Source: Stictocephala bisonia (lineage: Eukaryota; Arthropoda; Insecta; Hemiptera; Membracidae). Taken from it: a stretch of 64,000 nucleotides of DNA. The translations under genes were made by a program, and so were the position numbers. The first letter of the stretch is position 1. Each line of letters begins with the position of its first letter. The stretch is from positions 248,001 to 312,000 of the forward strand of contig JAQJVL010000148.1 in assembly GCA_035578905.1 (NCBI GenBank), given 5' to 3'. Shown one piece after another: positions 46,023 through 57,329 of the stretch. Below the pieces are notes generated by a model that searched no databases, was not told where the DNA came from, and was given only the letters and a program-made list of their open reading frames with translations.

Positions 46023-46373
46023 GTAAACGTATTATGATCAGAGAATTTTTTTTATTGATTATTACATTTCTGTTTCCTATTGTTTTTAAATAGTTTTTAT
46101 CGCATTGTCTATATATTGTTCTACTGTATTATTGATTAAACCAGTTAGAAATGCCTCTTCAATCAGATTTGTCTCTAGAAGTAAATACTATCTGTCTTAC
46201 GTTAAACGCAGTCTTGGCAAAACTGCAAGTCAGAGCTACAATGAAATGCCACTAAGTGCGCTCATGTCAAGTCAAGACATTAAATGAAGTATAACCTATA
46301 TATAATTTAAATGACCATGCAAGTATTTTCATGATGAACAGGAATGTATGGTGAATTTTAGTATAATAAATAA

Positions 46374-46378
<5 letters not shown>

Positions 46379-46433
<55 letters not shown>
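46379..46433. repeat. (TA)n microsatellite
   Basis: About 27 TA units. Confidence 0.97.
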
Positions 46434-46438
<5 letters not shown>

Positions 46439-46444
46439 CAATGG

Positions 46445-46951
46445 TTGGGGTTGAAAAAATCCAAAAGAAAACTACCAAAGTTTATTAAATCCCAAATATT
46501 ATACAGTAATTTTATTATGTACTATTATGAAATTTGCAACAAATTTCAATGTGCATTTATTCATTACCCTAGTAACAGTTTATTTACATTAAAAACAAGC
46601 TTTCCAAAAACAAAATGCAAAATTAAGGCTGCTAATTCCAAATTATCAGTTCAAATAAAATCATCACCCTTTACATTTACCATGGTAATGGAAACTGTTG
46701 ACAAACTCATTACAACTTCCTCAATGAGTTAACAAAAGTTGCAGGCTAGCATTGAATATATCTTAAGCGAATTAAATTTGGGGGAAAGTGAACTGCTGGA
46801 CGAACACCTGGAGGGAGTTGAAGATTGTATCGTCAGCCAGGTTCATGAGTACAACGACTACGTGGACGAGGACATAAAAAATATCAAGCATACATTTATA
46901 TCCAATATTAAAAAAAGGTATCAAGAACAATACTTAAGGAGCCCAATTTAG
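46445..46951 (+). pseudogene. Possible hAT-type transposase remnant with one in-frame stop
   Basis: Two open stretches, 46445-46729 and 46733-46951, are in the same frame and separated by a single TAA at 46730-46732. The second part reads LGESELLDEHLEGVEDCIVS then DIKNIKHTFISNIKKRYQEQ and YLRSPI. The pattern of an acidic helix followed by IK...F...IKKRY resembles the segment before the ALDPR block of hAT/ZBED transposases, but that block itself is absent. Codon texture differs from the AT-rich surroundings. The match is weak, and a processed pseudogene is an alternative. Confidence 0.35.
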
Positions 46952-47034
46952 TAGAGGTACTTGTCACTTATTTGTTCTAAAATTCGTCAAACCGTAAACA
47001 GAGAATGTTCGTATTTACTAAAGCCTGCAACATC

Positions 47035-47320
47035 GAAGTATTCAATTCTTATTATTCATAATTAAGACACCGATCGAAGAGATATGGGCGAATGAGTGTA
47101 GATGAACGTGTGTAGTCTTTGTTAATAACTAAGGTATACTGTTCCTTAGAAAGAGCTACATATTGATAGCCCAATAGTCAGGGCAACTAAAGGACCTTTA
47201 CGCGGGATCCGAACCACGCAGGATCAGTCTGATTTTCAGCTGACAAGTCAGATACTCAGTTCCCTTCCTTACACAACATCCGGACCTTGACTACCACCCA
47301 ACATGGACACCACAAACTAT
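47035..47320 (-). repeat. FA repeat, 3' two-thirds
   Basis: Tail TTATTATTCATAATTAAGAC, then GCCCAATAGTCAGGGCAACT, ending at CCACCCAACATGGACACCAC, where it joins another partial FA. Confidence 0.85.
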
Positions 47321-47324
47321 TTCT

Positions 47325-47622
47325 TTTGTCAATAAATAGCTATTTTTCATAGGGATACTTTGGGACTTTCACATTTATGAAGAATCCAAACCACGTAGTG
47401 TTGGTCTGATTTTCAGCCTGACACTGTTTATTACACAATATATGAACTTTGACTGCCACCCATAAATAAGGAATTCTCTAGCAATGTCTACTTTGATTGT
47501 AATAACTGATTGGACACCGTGTCATTATCAAGAGTACCGAGCATAGAACCTATCGCCTACAATCTAGACAAGACTCCCCAAGTAGCTGGGTTACAGCACT
47601 ACGCCACCAGTGCTGACAGTTA
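47325..47622 (-). repeat. FA repeat, 5' portion fused to its neighbour
   Basis: A second copy in the same orientation starts in the hairpin region (AACCACGTAGTGTTGGTCTG) and runs to a full head (AAGTAGCTGGGTTACAGCAC, CGCCACCAGTGCTG). Confidence 0.85.
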
Positions 47623-48235
47623 GGTATTAACATACACACTCCTTTACAAGTTATGTTGCTTAAAATCTTTTTAACTATAACAATACCTAATATTTTAATT
47701 TTTAATAAAGCAAATATCTTTAAAATAAACATAACTTACTTCTAATAGGATGGAAATTCAGTTTGTTATGTTTTTTATTTGCAGCTTCGAGAGTATTCTG
47801 TGCGTAAAGAAACTGCGAGAAGGGATAAATTAACATAAAAGCAATTCACGGAAATGAGTTTCACAACAGGATATTAGGTGCACAAAATAAAAGACTTGTC
47901 AGGGAAAACCCTGGCCTCAAAACGGCAAAACGGAAATGTTCCAAAAGCCTGAGCATGGCTGGTAAAAATCTCTAATTACGTTTCTCTTATGCGTTTCTCT
48001 GCAGAACGCGTTTATTTACCTGATTAAATTGATATTGAAATCTCTAGACAAAAACGTCTACCCACAAATCTTAGACCACATTCAAAACATATTAGGTCAA
48101 GTTATTTGTCGTTAGTGATAATGATAAAATTGACAATCCTCGCAGGTAATAATGTAGTTAAATTAAAAATGCCCTTCCTGTAGTGGTGAAGTTAGGACTA
48201 TAAAGTAGCCACGTAAACGTGTATTGTCTATCTTA
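47623..48235. other. AT-rich stretch, nothing recognised
   Basis: An exon-like start after TTTTTTATTTGCAG at 47785 has no recognisable continuation. Confidence 0.3.
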
Positions 48236-48282
48236 AGCACTTTCAAATTTATCTTAAGACTAAAAATAAATTTGAAAGTGCT
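48236..48282. repeat. 16-bp perfect hairpin
   Basis: AGCACTTTCAAATTTA and TAAATTTGAAAGTGCT pair around a loop of about 15 bases. Confidence 0.88.
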
Positions 48283-48289
48283 GTTTAGC

Positions 48290-48470
48290 AACCCATATAC
48301 GTACAGTGTTACTGACCCCCCCCCCCATATACGTACTGTAGTGCTGATCTACCCGCCCCACATATAAGTACTGTGGCACTGACCTACCCGCCCACCCATG
48401 TACGTACAGTGTTACTGATTGTTACTGACTGTACAGTGTTACTGTACAGGTTAGGTTAGGTTAGGAAAAA
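48290..48470. repeat. Short GC-richer tandem repeat next to GGTTA units
   Basis: Units of about 45-50 bp carry CATATACGTACAGTGTTACT, followed by CTACCCGCCC. Three are recognisable, then CTGTACAGTGTTACTGTACA and three GGTTA units. Confidence 0.65.
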
Positions 48471-49075
48471 TAAAAACAGGAATCTCAATTTGATGATTTT
48501 AAACATAACCAAATTAATAAATTATTTATATTATTAAAATAACAAATTTCATGCCAATTTACATATTTATAATCAACCAAGTTTATATAAAATTTATTTT
48601 AAGAAAATCGACTACCCTTAGAGGAATAAAAACTGAAGTTTGGACAAAAACAAAAATAAAGCACAAGAGAGAGAATAACTTATTGTTTAACATTCACTCA
48701 GTTCAACCACCATAGCCCTGAGTCCTGTAATCCTCCAGTCAGTCAGCTTTTAACCTAGCTAGATATAAGGATCCGTTTTAAGGATTATGGCGATGGAACA
48801 GTTTTAATTAATTTTTCAAAATATGCAGGGAAGATATTTTTACATAATATATGGAAATCACGTTTATATATTTACTAAATCTATGCGAGAGAAGTAGTTT
48901 AACAATTGTATGAAACAAACCAAAACACGATACTTTGTGTGTTTTTTATTATATTCAGGCTCTGCTGCCTTGTAGTACAGATGCATTACATGTGTATTTT
49001 TTATTTAGTACAGATTGACTGCTTAGTAATATTACATTAAATTATAATATCCTTCGGCATTAAATATATATTTAT
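48471..49075. other. AT-rich stretch, nothing recognised
   Basis: No signal seen. Confidence 0.35.
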
Positions 49076-49225
49076 TTATATTTAACTTCACTCCCCAGTT
49101 ACATAGTCTGCAGGCCTATGTGCGAACTGTATTCAATGAGTGAAGGACAAAAAAGTTGCTTAGTTGGGATTTGAACCTTTGACTCCGCAGTCCGTTGCTG
49201 TACCAATTGAAGCGTCATTAATGAT
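49076..49225 (-). mobile_element. tRNA-derived SINE (SINE-3)
   Basis: Minus strand: A box region TTCAATTGGTACAGCA (near 49211-49196) and B box AGGTTCAAATCC (near 49179-49168). The body has CTTCACTC (complement of 49138-49145) facing GAGTGAAG (complement of 49086-49093) around CGCACATAGGCCTGC. It is followed by AAATATAAATAAAT. Same body as SINE-1 and SINE-2. Confidence 0.8.
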
Positions 49226-49923
49226 AAGAGACGAAAATCGTATGAAAGTGAAGTAAAAAGTTGTGGTGTAACTGAACGTATTTCATTAATATCTCAGTAG
49301 TTTTGTAAAAGTAAACCAACTAATCTGATTATAAATTAATTTTGTCAACAAAATTACTTAATTCTATATTAAGACGTATTTTATTATATATTTTGAATCT
49401 CATTCTCACGTATATCTCCCAATTCATTCAGTTTCCCAAGACACCGTCCAGTTGTTATCTTAAGTGTCAATACAGTATAACAATTATATAATGGATTTTT
49501 GTTTTTGCTGTAGATTTTCTCTTTACATAAATACTTTAAAACGTGCAGTGAAACTATTTCAAAACTCCTATACGAACTCTAGTTTGACTCTTTTATATAT
49601 AAGTATATAAGTGGTCAGTTTGAGAGACCGTAATTGCAAATGGAAAGCAAATACATAGAAATAATTTAATATAACATTACTATATGAACTTTGCAAAATT
49701 ACAAAAATATTAACAAAACAAATTGATACAAATTTACTCTATTCTTTTTCGAAATAATAACGCTTAAGGGATACTTGAAGTTGAAGATATATTTGTAATG
49801 TGAACTTTCAAACCACGAAATAAATTACAAAATATAATTATAAAAATTATTGGAGTTGAAGAATTAGATAATGATATTTCACTAGACGTTAAATAAGACT
49901 TTAAATTAATGTTTTATACATAT
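49226..49923. other. AT-rich stretch, nothing recognised
   Basis: No signal seen. Confidence 0.35.
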
Positions 49924-49961
49924 AAAGAACAACACTTGGCAATCTTTTTTTGGTGTTTTTA

Positions 49962-50008
49962 ATGTTCAAAATCGATTTCTGTCTCGAAAGACCATCATCA
50001 GTTGAAAA
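49962..50008 (-). ncRNA. Hammerhead-ribozyme-like motif, inverted left end
   Basis: On the minus strand: stem I UUCAA with UUGAA (five pairs), core CTGATGA (50001-49995), stem II GGTCT-TTCG-AGAC with a terminal G-A mismatch, GAAA (49979-49976), and the same AUCGAU stem III. Stem I sequence differs from the right copy yet still pairs. Confidence 0.65.
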
Positions 50009-50377
50009 CAGAATAAAAATAGGGTTATAAATATATTTTAATTTAATATTAAATTAATATCCATTATTATTATTATTATTTGAAGATCGTATAAAAATAT
50101 CTACAAATTTAAACTAGGAATGCCATAGAAATAAACAGTATTTTTTTAATATATTAAAAATTGATCAGCGAACAAATAAACAACCAACAAAATTAAATAT
50201 ACCCTTACACAAATATGAAGACAGAAAAAAGAAGTTAATAGAATAAATTAGGAAGTTTACAATTGTTTTTTATTTTAACATTTTCATACAAATGGCATTA
50301 ATCCAACCTATGTAGGGAATAATTACCCCCTTATAATAATAACGGAAGAAAAATATCACCATTAATAATAATAATAA

Positions 50378-51745
50378 AAAAAAACCCTCAACAATATAAT
50401 AAAAAATGAAATAGCACTTGAAAATAACTGCTCCCTTAAAAACACAACAGACTTAATCAACAAAATTAAAAATACAAATTGCCCTGATAATCATATCCTA
50501 ATTTCATTTGACATTAAAGATTTATACACAAACATCCCTGTAGAAGAGAGTTTAACCATTCTTGAAGAAAATTTAACAAAACAAAATAAATTAGACAGCA
50601 AGAAAATTCAAGAAATCATCAAATTAACAAAAATTACTCTTAAACAAAATTACTTTCAATATAACGATAAAATTTATTCCCAAGATAAAGGATTGGCCAT
50701 GGGATCACCACTTTCAAGCATCATAGCAGACATTTTCCTAAATTATATTGAAAATAAATACATTCTCAGCCCTGAAATAAACCCTTACGCCAAGAAAATT
50801 ATATATTATCATAGATATGCTGATGACATTCTTTGTCTATTCAACGGAAACCAAAGACAAATAGATCTATTAGAAATCTTTCTGAACAAAATTCATCCTA
50901 ACTTAAAATTTACAACAGAAATAGAAAAATCTAACAGCATAAACTTTCTTGACCTTACCATAACTAAAAAAGATAACAAACACCAATTCAAAATTTATCG
51001 TAAACCAACATCAACAAATCAAATAATTCACAATACATCCAATCATCCAACTTCACACAAATTAGCAGCCTTCCACAGTATGATTCATAGACTACTGAAT
51101 ACACCTCTTACAGAAGAAGATTACCAAGAAGAAATCTACATTATCAAACAAATTGCTGTCGATAATGGATATCAAGCAAATTTAAAAAGTAAATTAATTA
51201 ATAAACACAGCAAGAAAACTCTTGATTCTAAAACTAAAGAAAAAAATAACTACATTCAAATGACCTATCATGGAGATATTAACAAATCTTTACATAACAT
51301 ATTCTCCAAACAAGGATATAAAATTACATATAGAACGAAGAACAGTATCAAACATATACTACAGCATAACTACTCTACTAAAAATAATGAAAACAAATAC
51401 AATAATTCTGGAATTTATAAAATTAAATGTTCAACTTGTCCTAAATATTACATTGGCCAAACAGGAAGAAGTTTTAATAGAAGATTCAAAGAACATATAC
51501 CAAAAAACAAACATCAAAATTTATCAACATTTGCTGAACAAGTAAACCATAATATTTCATCAATTGAAGAGAATTTAGACATTATCCATTTTGCACCTAA
51601 AAGTAAAAAACTAGATGCCATTGAAACATTTTACATATACAAAAACACAAAAGAAAACCCATCATTATTACTCAACGATCAAATAAAATTTCACTCAAAT
51701 ATTATGTTTGATTCTATCATGAAGATGCAAAATTATAAAATTTAA
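50378..51745 (+). CDS. Penelope-like RT-GIY-YIG endonuclease, N-terminally truncated
   Basis: The open frame runs from just after a TAA cluster at 50363-50377 to the stop at 51743, about 455 codons; the first Met is at 50693, but the homology begins earlier. Palm motif A is ISFDIKDLYTNIPVEESL (50501-50554). GLAMGSPLSSIIADIF (50690-50737) is the next palm block. YHRYADDILCLF (50807-50842) has the catalytic YADD. NFLDLTITK follows the palm. After a linker, SGIYKIKCSTCPKYYIGQTG (51409-51468) is the GIY-YIG signature with its CxxC, then FNRRFKEH supplies the conserved Arg, and AIETFYIYK (51618-51644) the conserved Glu. The protein is therefore intact from motif A to the C-terminus, with the finger region lost. 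The product would copy RNA at a nicked target. Confidence 0.93.
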   Translation, partial: KKTLNNIIKNEIALENNCSLKNTTDLINKIKNTNCPDNHILISFDIKDLYTNIPVEESLTILEENLTKQNKLDSKKIQEIIKLTKITLKQNYFQYNDKIYSQDKGLAMGSPLSSIIADIFLNYIENKYILSPEINPYAKKIIYYHRYADDILCLFNGNQRQIDLLEIFLNKIHPNLKFTTEIEKSNSINFLDLTITKKDNKHQFKIYRKPTSTNQIIHNTSNHPTSHKLAAFHSMIHRLLNTPLTEEDYQEEIYIIKQIAVDNGYQANLKSKLINKHSKKTLDSKTKEKNNYIQMTYHGDINKSLHNIFSKQGYKITYRTKNSIKHILQHNYSTKNNENKYNNSGIYKIKCSTCPKYYIGQTGRSFNRRFKEHIPKNKHQNLSTFAEQVNHNISSIEENLDIIHFAPKSKKLDAIETFYIYKNTKENPSLLLNDQIKFHSNIMFDSIMKMQNYKI

Positions 51746-51848
51746 CAAGATCTAAAACTTATCCATCTACATTTTTATTTGAATTTTTATAGTGTCAGCT
51801 GTTAAATTAATTATTCTAAAGATATATTTATAACCCTATTTGTATTCT

Positions 51849-51896
51849 ATGTTAAACTGATGATGGTCTTTCGAGACCGAAATCGATTTTAAACAT
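51849..51896 (+). ncRNA. Hammerhead-ribozyme-like motif, right end of the Penelope element
   Basis: Stem I ATGTTAAA (51849-51856) pairs with TTAAACAT (51889-51896) at seven of eight positions. The core is CTGATGA (51857-51863). After one extra U, stem II is GGTCT-TTCG-AGACC (51865-51878), a perfect 5-bp stem with a UUCG loop, then GAAA (51879-51882). Stem III would be the self-complementary AUCGAU (51882-51887), suited to action as a dimer, and cleavage is predicted after 51888. All core bases are present. The extra U before stem II is shared with the 26.6 kb motif, and its effect is unknown to me. Confidence 0.72.
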
Positions 51897-51935
51897 TAAA
51901 AACATCAAGAAAAGATTGCTAAGTGTGGTTCTTTT

Positions 51936-51954
51936 TATATATATATATATATAT
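51936..51954. repeat. Short (TA)n microsatellite
   Basis: Nine TA units at the right boundary of the Penelope element. Confidence 0.9.
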
Positions 51955-53845
51955 TAATAATAACTTTGTTTTTATTTATAATAATATAAATACAAGCAAA
52001 GTTATTATTGTTAGTTTAAATTTACGGTTTAATGAATCATCGATTGCAAGCCGTTATTGTTCACGTATTAATTAAACAAAAACAGGTCATTTCAGGATTT
52101 TCATTAATTCAATGCGGATTAGTAAACTGGTATTGATTTATATTATCACTGGTGTTTAGTTTGATACTTTATTTGAATTTGGTAAAAATAATTTAAATAA
52201 AATAAATTTAAGAATTTTCGAAATAACTGGTGATAAACAAAGTTCATACTTCAATCGTACTTCTTACTTCAAAGTTCATATCGTCGCTTTTGGGATGATT
52301 TAACTATGATTTTTGGGTTGAATTCCATTATATGCCTCCAAAATACAATTAGGTTAGGGTGGGTAAGTAGGTAGGCACGTACGTAGGTTAGGTTAGGTTA
52401 CATGATTACAGCTGTATAACACATAGTTTCTATTTGGGGGGCATATAACGAAATCTGACCGATTTTTTTTTATATATTACTATTTTAACTTTTTTTACAA
52501 TTACTATCAGTTTTAATTTTTCCACCAAAATATCTTTCCCAATTACGCAAAACGGAGACTTTATTAAGTTTGTATAAAAGTATAAACTTCTATTTGTTAG
52601 TTGTTGGAATATTTTTTGTAACGTACTTATTCATTCTGATATTTTGTTTGTTGTTGTTGTTTTGTTGTTTGTTGTTGTTGGTTTCTAATATTTTGTAAAA
52701 AAGTTATGTATAAACATCATATGTGAGAAACAAAGAGTTCCAGGCTCATAGAAATGCGTTTTTGAACGTGATTATCGTCTGTATGGTTAAACGAAATCCT
52801 TGAGTCAAACTATAAAAAATACTTTAAAACATATTTGCCGTAAAGTTAAAGTGTCACTCCTCTGAGTATAAAACAAAAAATGAAATAAATAATGCCGCTT
52901 TAAATCGTACTTTATTTATTTGCATAAAATACACTTTTTATTGATAATTATAAAATCTACAACGGAGAAAATAATCGGATTAACAAAAAATACTTTATAA
53001 TTGTAGAACACAATGAATTTATAAGAATTTTTGTTTATTTCAGGGAAATAATCTTGATAATGGATTTTGATTTTATTTAATTTGGTAATAATTTTTCTCC
53101 ATAAAATAGACAAATAACAAAGTCAATATTGAAACCTTCCGGGGATTCTATTTAAAACATTACCACAAACGTTTAGGATTATCTAACATCGATTATCAAT
53201 TTACAGGATAACGTCATGGAAATTTATGTGAATTCCAACTAATTTGCATGGAATCGCTGGATTTGGATTGCCTTGTGTTTGTTTGTGTTTTATTACGAGA
53301 GAGCAATACTAAATTAACTCAATTCACTACTCAACCTACGTACAGGTACTTTAAAAATGTCTCCACCTAAAAAATGTACGACGTAAATGTGATAAATTAT
53401 TTTGAAATATCGTAGCATAAGAAATAAATCTAAGATGGTTAAATATAATAACGTGACCTTTTGGTTGAAAGAAGGGATAACATTTGCATATATCCACTTA
53501 TGTTTATTGAAAGTAGTACATCCTTAAATCTAATTCCACTTGTCTGTAAGTGAAATGTTTCCACAGTAAATTTGCTGAGAGTAAAACAAACATAATTTTC
53601 GGGCAGGAAAAACAGTTTTGTTTTGAAAATACCTTTTAAAATTCCTACTTTCTACCTTGGCATGACTGTTAACAAGCCAAAGGAAACCTAGAAAGTATTA
53701 GATTTGTATTTATGGAACTACTGTTCCTCATTGTGAAGACTCCTAACAGTTTACCAATACTGAACATGAAAGAAAAATATTATTTGTATAACAATTTCAT
53801 AAAGGAACTGTGAAATTAAAAAAAAAAAAAAAAACATTTAATCTC
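51955..53845. other. AT-rich stretch, no gene recognised
   Basis: A GGTTA patch at about 52347-52402 and a (TTG)n run at about 52645-52682. Nothing else. Confidence 0.4.
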
Positions 53846-54248
53846 ATTTAGCACTTGGGAGCAAATTGTTGTGGATATTGTAGGCGATAGGTTCTATGCT
53901 TGGTCCTCCTAATACCTATATGGCGTCCGCTCAATGGTTGCCATCGACGTGGACACTTCTAGAGAAGTGTGGATGTTAATGTTGGGCGGTAGTCAAGGTT
54001 CAGATGTTGTGTAGGTAATAGAACTGAGTATCAGGTTTGTAAGTTAGCTGAAAATCAGGCCAATACTATATGGTTGGGATTCCACGTAAAGCTGTAGGTC
54101 CCTTAGTGTCTCTGGATATTGAGCTTTTAATAAATGGCCTTTTCTAAGAAAAAGTGAACCTTAGTAAGTAACAATGATTACACTCGTTCATCTACACTCA
54201 TTCGCCCATATCTCGATCGGCGATTTAGCTATGAATAATGAACCAGCT
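53846..54248 (+). repeat. FA repeat, near full-length copy
   Basis: Head remnant GCACTTGGGAGCAAATTGTT, body CCATCGACGTGGACACTTCT, end CATATCTCGATCGGCGATTT and AGCTATGAATAATGAA, the first 3' subfamily. Confidence 0.88.
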
Positions 54249-54445
54249 GAGTAAACTTGCTCCCATATATTCAGGGTGTCTCTGAACTCTGTGATAAGCT
54301 TTCCTGGTTATTGTTTCTGGTTCATTTAGGATCACACACATCATATTTTAAGTGTTCAAAACACCTCGGTTATCCTTGCAGACGCCATTATTTCATTTTT
54401 AAATTTATATATTAAAAACAAAAAGTTTTATTAAACTGAATTTTT
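54249..54445. other. Stretch with a mariner-like end motif
   Basis: CAGGGTGTCTCTGAACTC at 54271 resembles the end of the 10.1 kb element, but no partner end was found. Confidence 0.3.
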
Positions 54446-54712
54446 GTGGTCCTTTATAACATAAACCTCCATTTTGAGAAAAAAATTGAGTTTTCCAGTA
54501 TCAAAAATTTCAAAATGACTGCAATTTTAAATTCTAAATATCGTATAAACCAATATTAAAAATTACACAGAATAGTATTTTTTAGGCATTCGATTACAAA
54601 TCCAATGAGTTATTTAGGATGTAACATTTTAATTGCCGCCATTTTTGAAACTGTAACACAGGAAAACCCATAATTTAATTTTTTTAGTGGAGGTTTATGT
54701 TATGAAGGACCA
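54446..54712. mobile_element. MITE with about 26-bp inverted ends
   Basis: GTGGTCCTTTATAACATAAA and CCTCCA at the left match the complement of TGGAGGTTTATGTTATGAAG and GACCAT at the right, with further weaker pairing (GAGTTTTCC with GGAAAACCC). 267 bp, no coding capacity. Confidence 0.75.
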
Positions 54713-55494
54713 TACAACATTTTAGTGTAATACACCTTTTTGCTTTTGAGATATAAATTTAAAAGTAAAAAAATAAGGTAAACAATTTGTAATTGATTGA
54801 TAGGAATGAAATTGTTAACTAGGATTTTGTTTATTACTCGGTAATTATTAACTTTGTTCCAATTAAAAGTTTCCATAGTCTCTTGTTTTACAATACTACA
54901 TTTTGAAGTTTTGTTACATAAATGTTTTAAACTTGTAATGATGTAGCAATTACGTTTACTGAAAACATTGATCTTTTTTTTAAACAATTGCATCAAAAGT
55001 TATATAAGACACCTCACATAAGTGCTTTTATCGTTTAGATGTTTTATCCTAAAACGTCACACATAAGGCACTCTCTTGGGAAATAATGGCCGTATGTGGC
55101 GAGAATGGAGAACACAAAGCAACAACCAATTGGATGTGTTGTTCTGGTCGCTTATTTCTTCATTGACAAGTCCTGTTACTTGACACATTTCCTTCATTGC
55201 ACTTGTGGTCTCACACGTGATGGAGATGTATTGTTACATCATCATATGTTGTTGATTGTTAGAAGTAAACAACACACAGTTATTGTAAATCACAGCTGAC
55301 GTGATACGTTCAATGGATCTGAGATTTTACTAAACGTATAAAACGAATATAAAGTAATAAAAGCCATCATTTAATATACACGTCAACTTTAAAAATTACT
55401 TTAACAATTGTACATTGGGACACTAAACGTACAATAAAACAATAGTTTTTAGTGCGTATAAAAAACTGTTATCGTATTTTAAGTCGAATTTGAG
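54713..55494. other. AT-rich stretch, nothing recognised
   Basis: Frames at 54700-54996 (minus) and 55096-55299 (plus) have no recognisable motif. Confidence 0.35.
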
Positions 55495-55862
55495 TGTTTG
55501 AAGAGTGTGGATGAGTGTAGTCTGGTTACTAACTGCGTTCAACTTGTGCTCAGAAAGGGTCGTTTATTAATAGCCCAACAGCCAGGGAAACTAAGGGACC
55601 TAATACTATACGTGGAGTCCTAACCACGCGTATTATTCATCTGATTTTCAGCTGTTTGACAAGCTTCTCTGTTCTACTCATTTGGACACTGACCACCATC
55701 CAACATGGACAACTCCGAATTCTTTAGTAGTGTTCACGTCGATGGCAACCATTGAGCGGAGCTGTGTCTGTATTAAGAGGACCAAGTATAGAACATATTA
55801 CCTACAATCTCCACAAAACGTTGCCCCCAAGTAGCCGGGTTACAGCACTGCGCCACTAGTAT
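55495..55862 (-). repeat. FA repeat, near full-length copy
   Basis: GTAGTCTGGTTACTAACTGC, AGCCCAACAGCCAGGGAAAC, hairpin region TACGTGGAGTCC, GATGGCAACCATTGAGCGGA, and one complete head ending CACTGCGCCACTAGTA. Confidence 0.87.
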
Positions 55863-56297
55863 ATAATACAACTTTATACATCGAATACAAAGGATGAAAT
55901 TGAAAATTGTCCCCCGAGGTGTTTTGGAGAGCCTTATCCAATCGCTGCTTTTATGATCTCTCTTCATAAATAACTAGGAAAGAGTTATAATAGATTAATT
56001 ATTGGCTTTCTTTGTCTAATAATTTAACATTACGCTAAATGTACTTTTGACTATCCTTATAAATTTGCGGTAATTATTTCTACCACTAGTGACTAGATCA
56101 ACTGTCATATTTGTATTTTTATGTATTATTATTTATCATTGTTTTTTTATTATTATATTATTATTTAGATCTTCCGCCTATGTTATTTTACAAGCTTATT
56201 CATAAGCTTTATGCCCACGTAGGCTATTTCATATTAATTGACTTCTACAGTACTTAAAACTTGAATGTAATTTTTAAGTTTACAATTTAAGACCAAG

Positions 56298-56334
<37 letters not shown>

Positions 56335-57326
56335 TAGTTTAATATAAAGAACCTACGCATGTTTCAATGATATGTGAAATAAATATCATTGGACTGCTGT
56401 TGAATCTAGAACTATAAAGGGACGTGTATTTGATGCGAAATAATTTCAGGAGATAATTCTGCCAGTTCTACTGCTCTCTGTCATTTTCAGAACACATATC
56501 TAATCAAGTTGTTCAGTTATGTTGATATATAAAACACGAAATTGTCCGTAATTCATCCACAGATGGTTCTAACAGTTCCATAAGTGGAGTTAAGTTGGAT
56601 ATAAAGAAATAAATACATTTAAATATATGTTTATATAAATTATATTTGATTTAAATTAATTCAAATGGTACCGTATAAAATTGTTGTCATGTAAAAAAGA
56701 TTTTTTAAATTGATGTTCGTTTACGTTTTCTTATTGAACATAAGCTTCCAAATTTAAAATGAAATAAATATGTTTTATTTTATTTTCTTTTATACAACTT
56801 TCTTATCTAAAAATGTTCTAAACACAATGCAATTTTATAATATATACAAGTGAACGCATACTTCTTTATTATAGTGCATCTGAAAAAAGGCTATTGTATT
56901 AGTTTTTTTTGTGTTGGCAGCTTAAATACTAACTTCTGAGCACACTACATATTGTTATATGTAAACAATAGTGGTAGATTTCCTTTGAGTTGTTTATGAT
57001 TTGTTTTGTATATATGTTTATGTTTAAGTCAATGTGTCTGAGGTTCAAAATACTTTTACTGTGTTGGCTTACTATTTTGAAAAAGCTAATTAGGCTTAAG
57101 TACTTTTTTATAATGTGCTTTGGAGTATGAAAAATACAATATAGTGTATGCAGGTAGGCCTAGGCTAACTTATATGTTTTAGGTTAGGTAAAAGCAATGG
57201 CTCCAATCAAACAAATTGTGTAAAAAGAAGGGTTGATTTTCTTTAAACTCTGTTTTCCGATAGTTGTAATAATAAATTTTTTCCTTTATGTTTATAGGAA
57301 CATTCATGTCCAGGAATATTCAAGTT
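55863..57326. other. AT-rich stretch, no gene recognised
   Basis: A (TA)n microsatellite at 56300-56331; otherwise nothing seen. Confidence 0.4.
56300..56331. repeat. (TA)n microsatellite
   Basis: About 16 TA units. Confidence 0.95.
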
Positions 57327-57329
57327 GTG

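Larger units (their letters stand above)
49924..51937 (+). mobile_element. Penelope-like element with inverted terminal ribozyme copies
   Basis: About 115 bp at the left (49924-50040) and right (51818-51937) ends are inverted repeats of about 88 percent identity. Each contains a hammerhead-like core, in opposite orientation. Between them lies one long plus-strand frame with reverse transcriptase and GIY-YIG endonuclease. The reverse-transcriptase N-terminus is missing, so this is a 5'-truncated copy with a foldback-style inverted left end, a known outcome of Penelope retrotransposition. The 5' gap at 50041-50377 holds only weak traces of former coding sequence. Confidence 0.88.

Noticed and set aside
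54271..54290. End of a second mariner-type element
   Set aside because: Only one CAGGGTGTC-type end was found; no partner end or transposase lies within reach.
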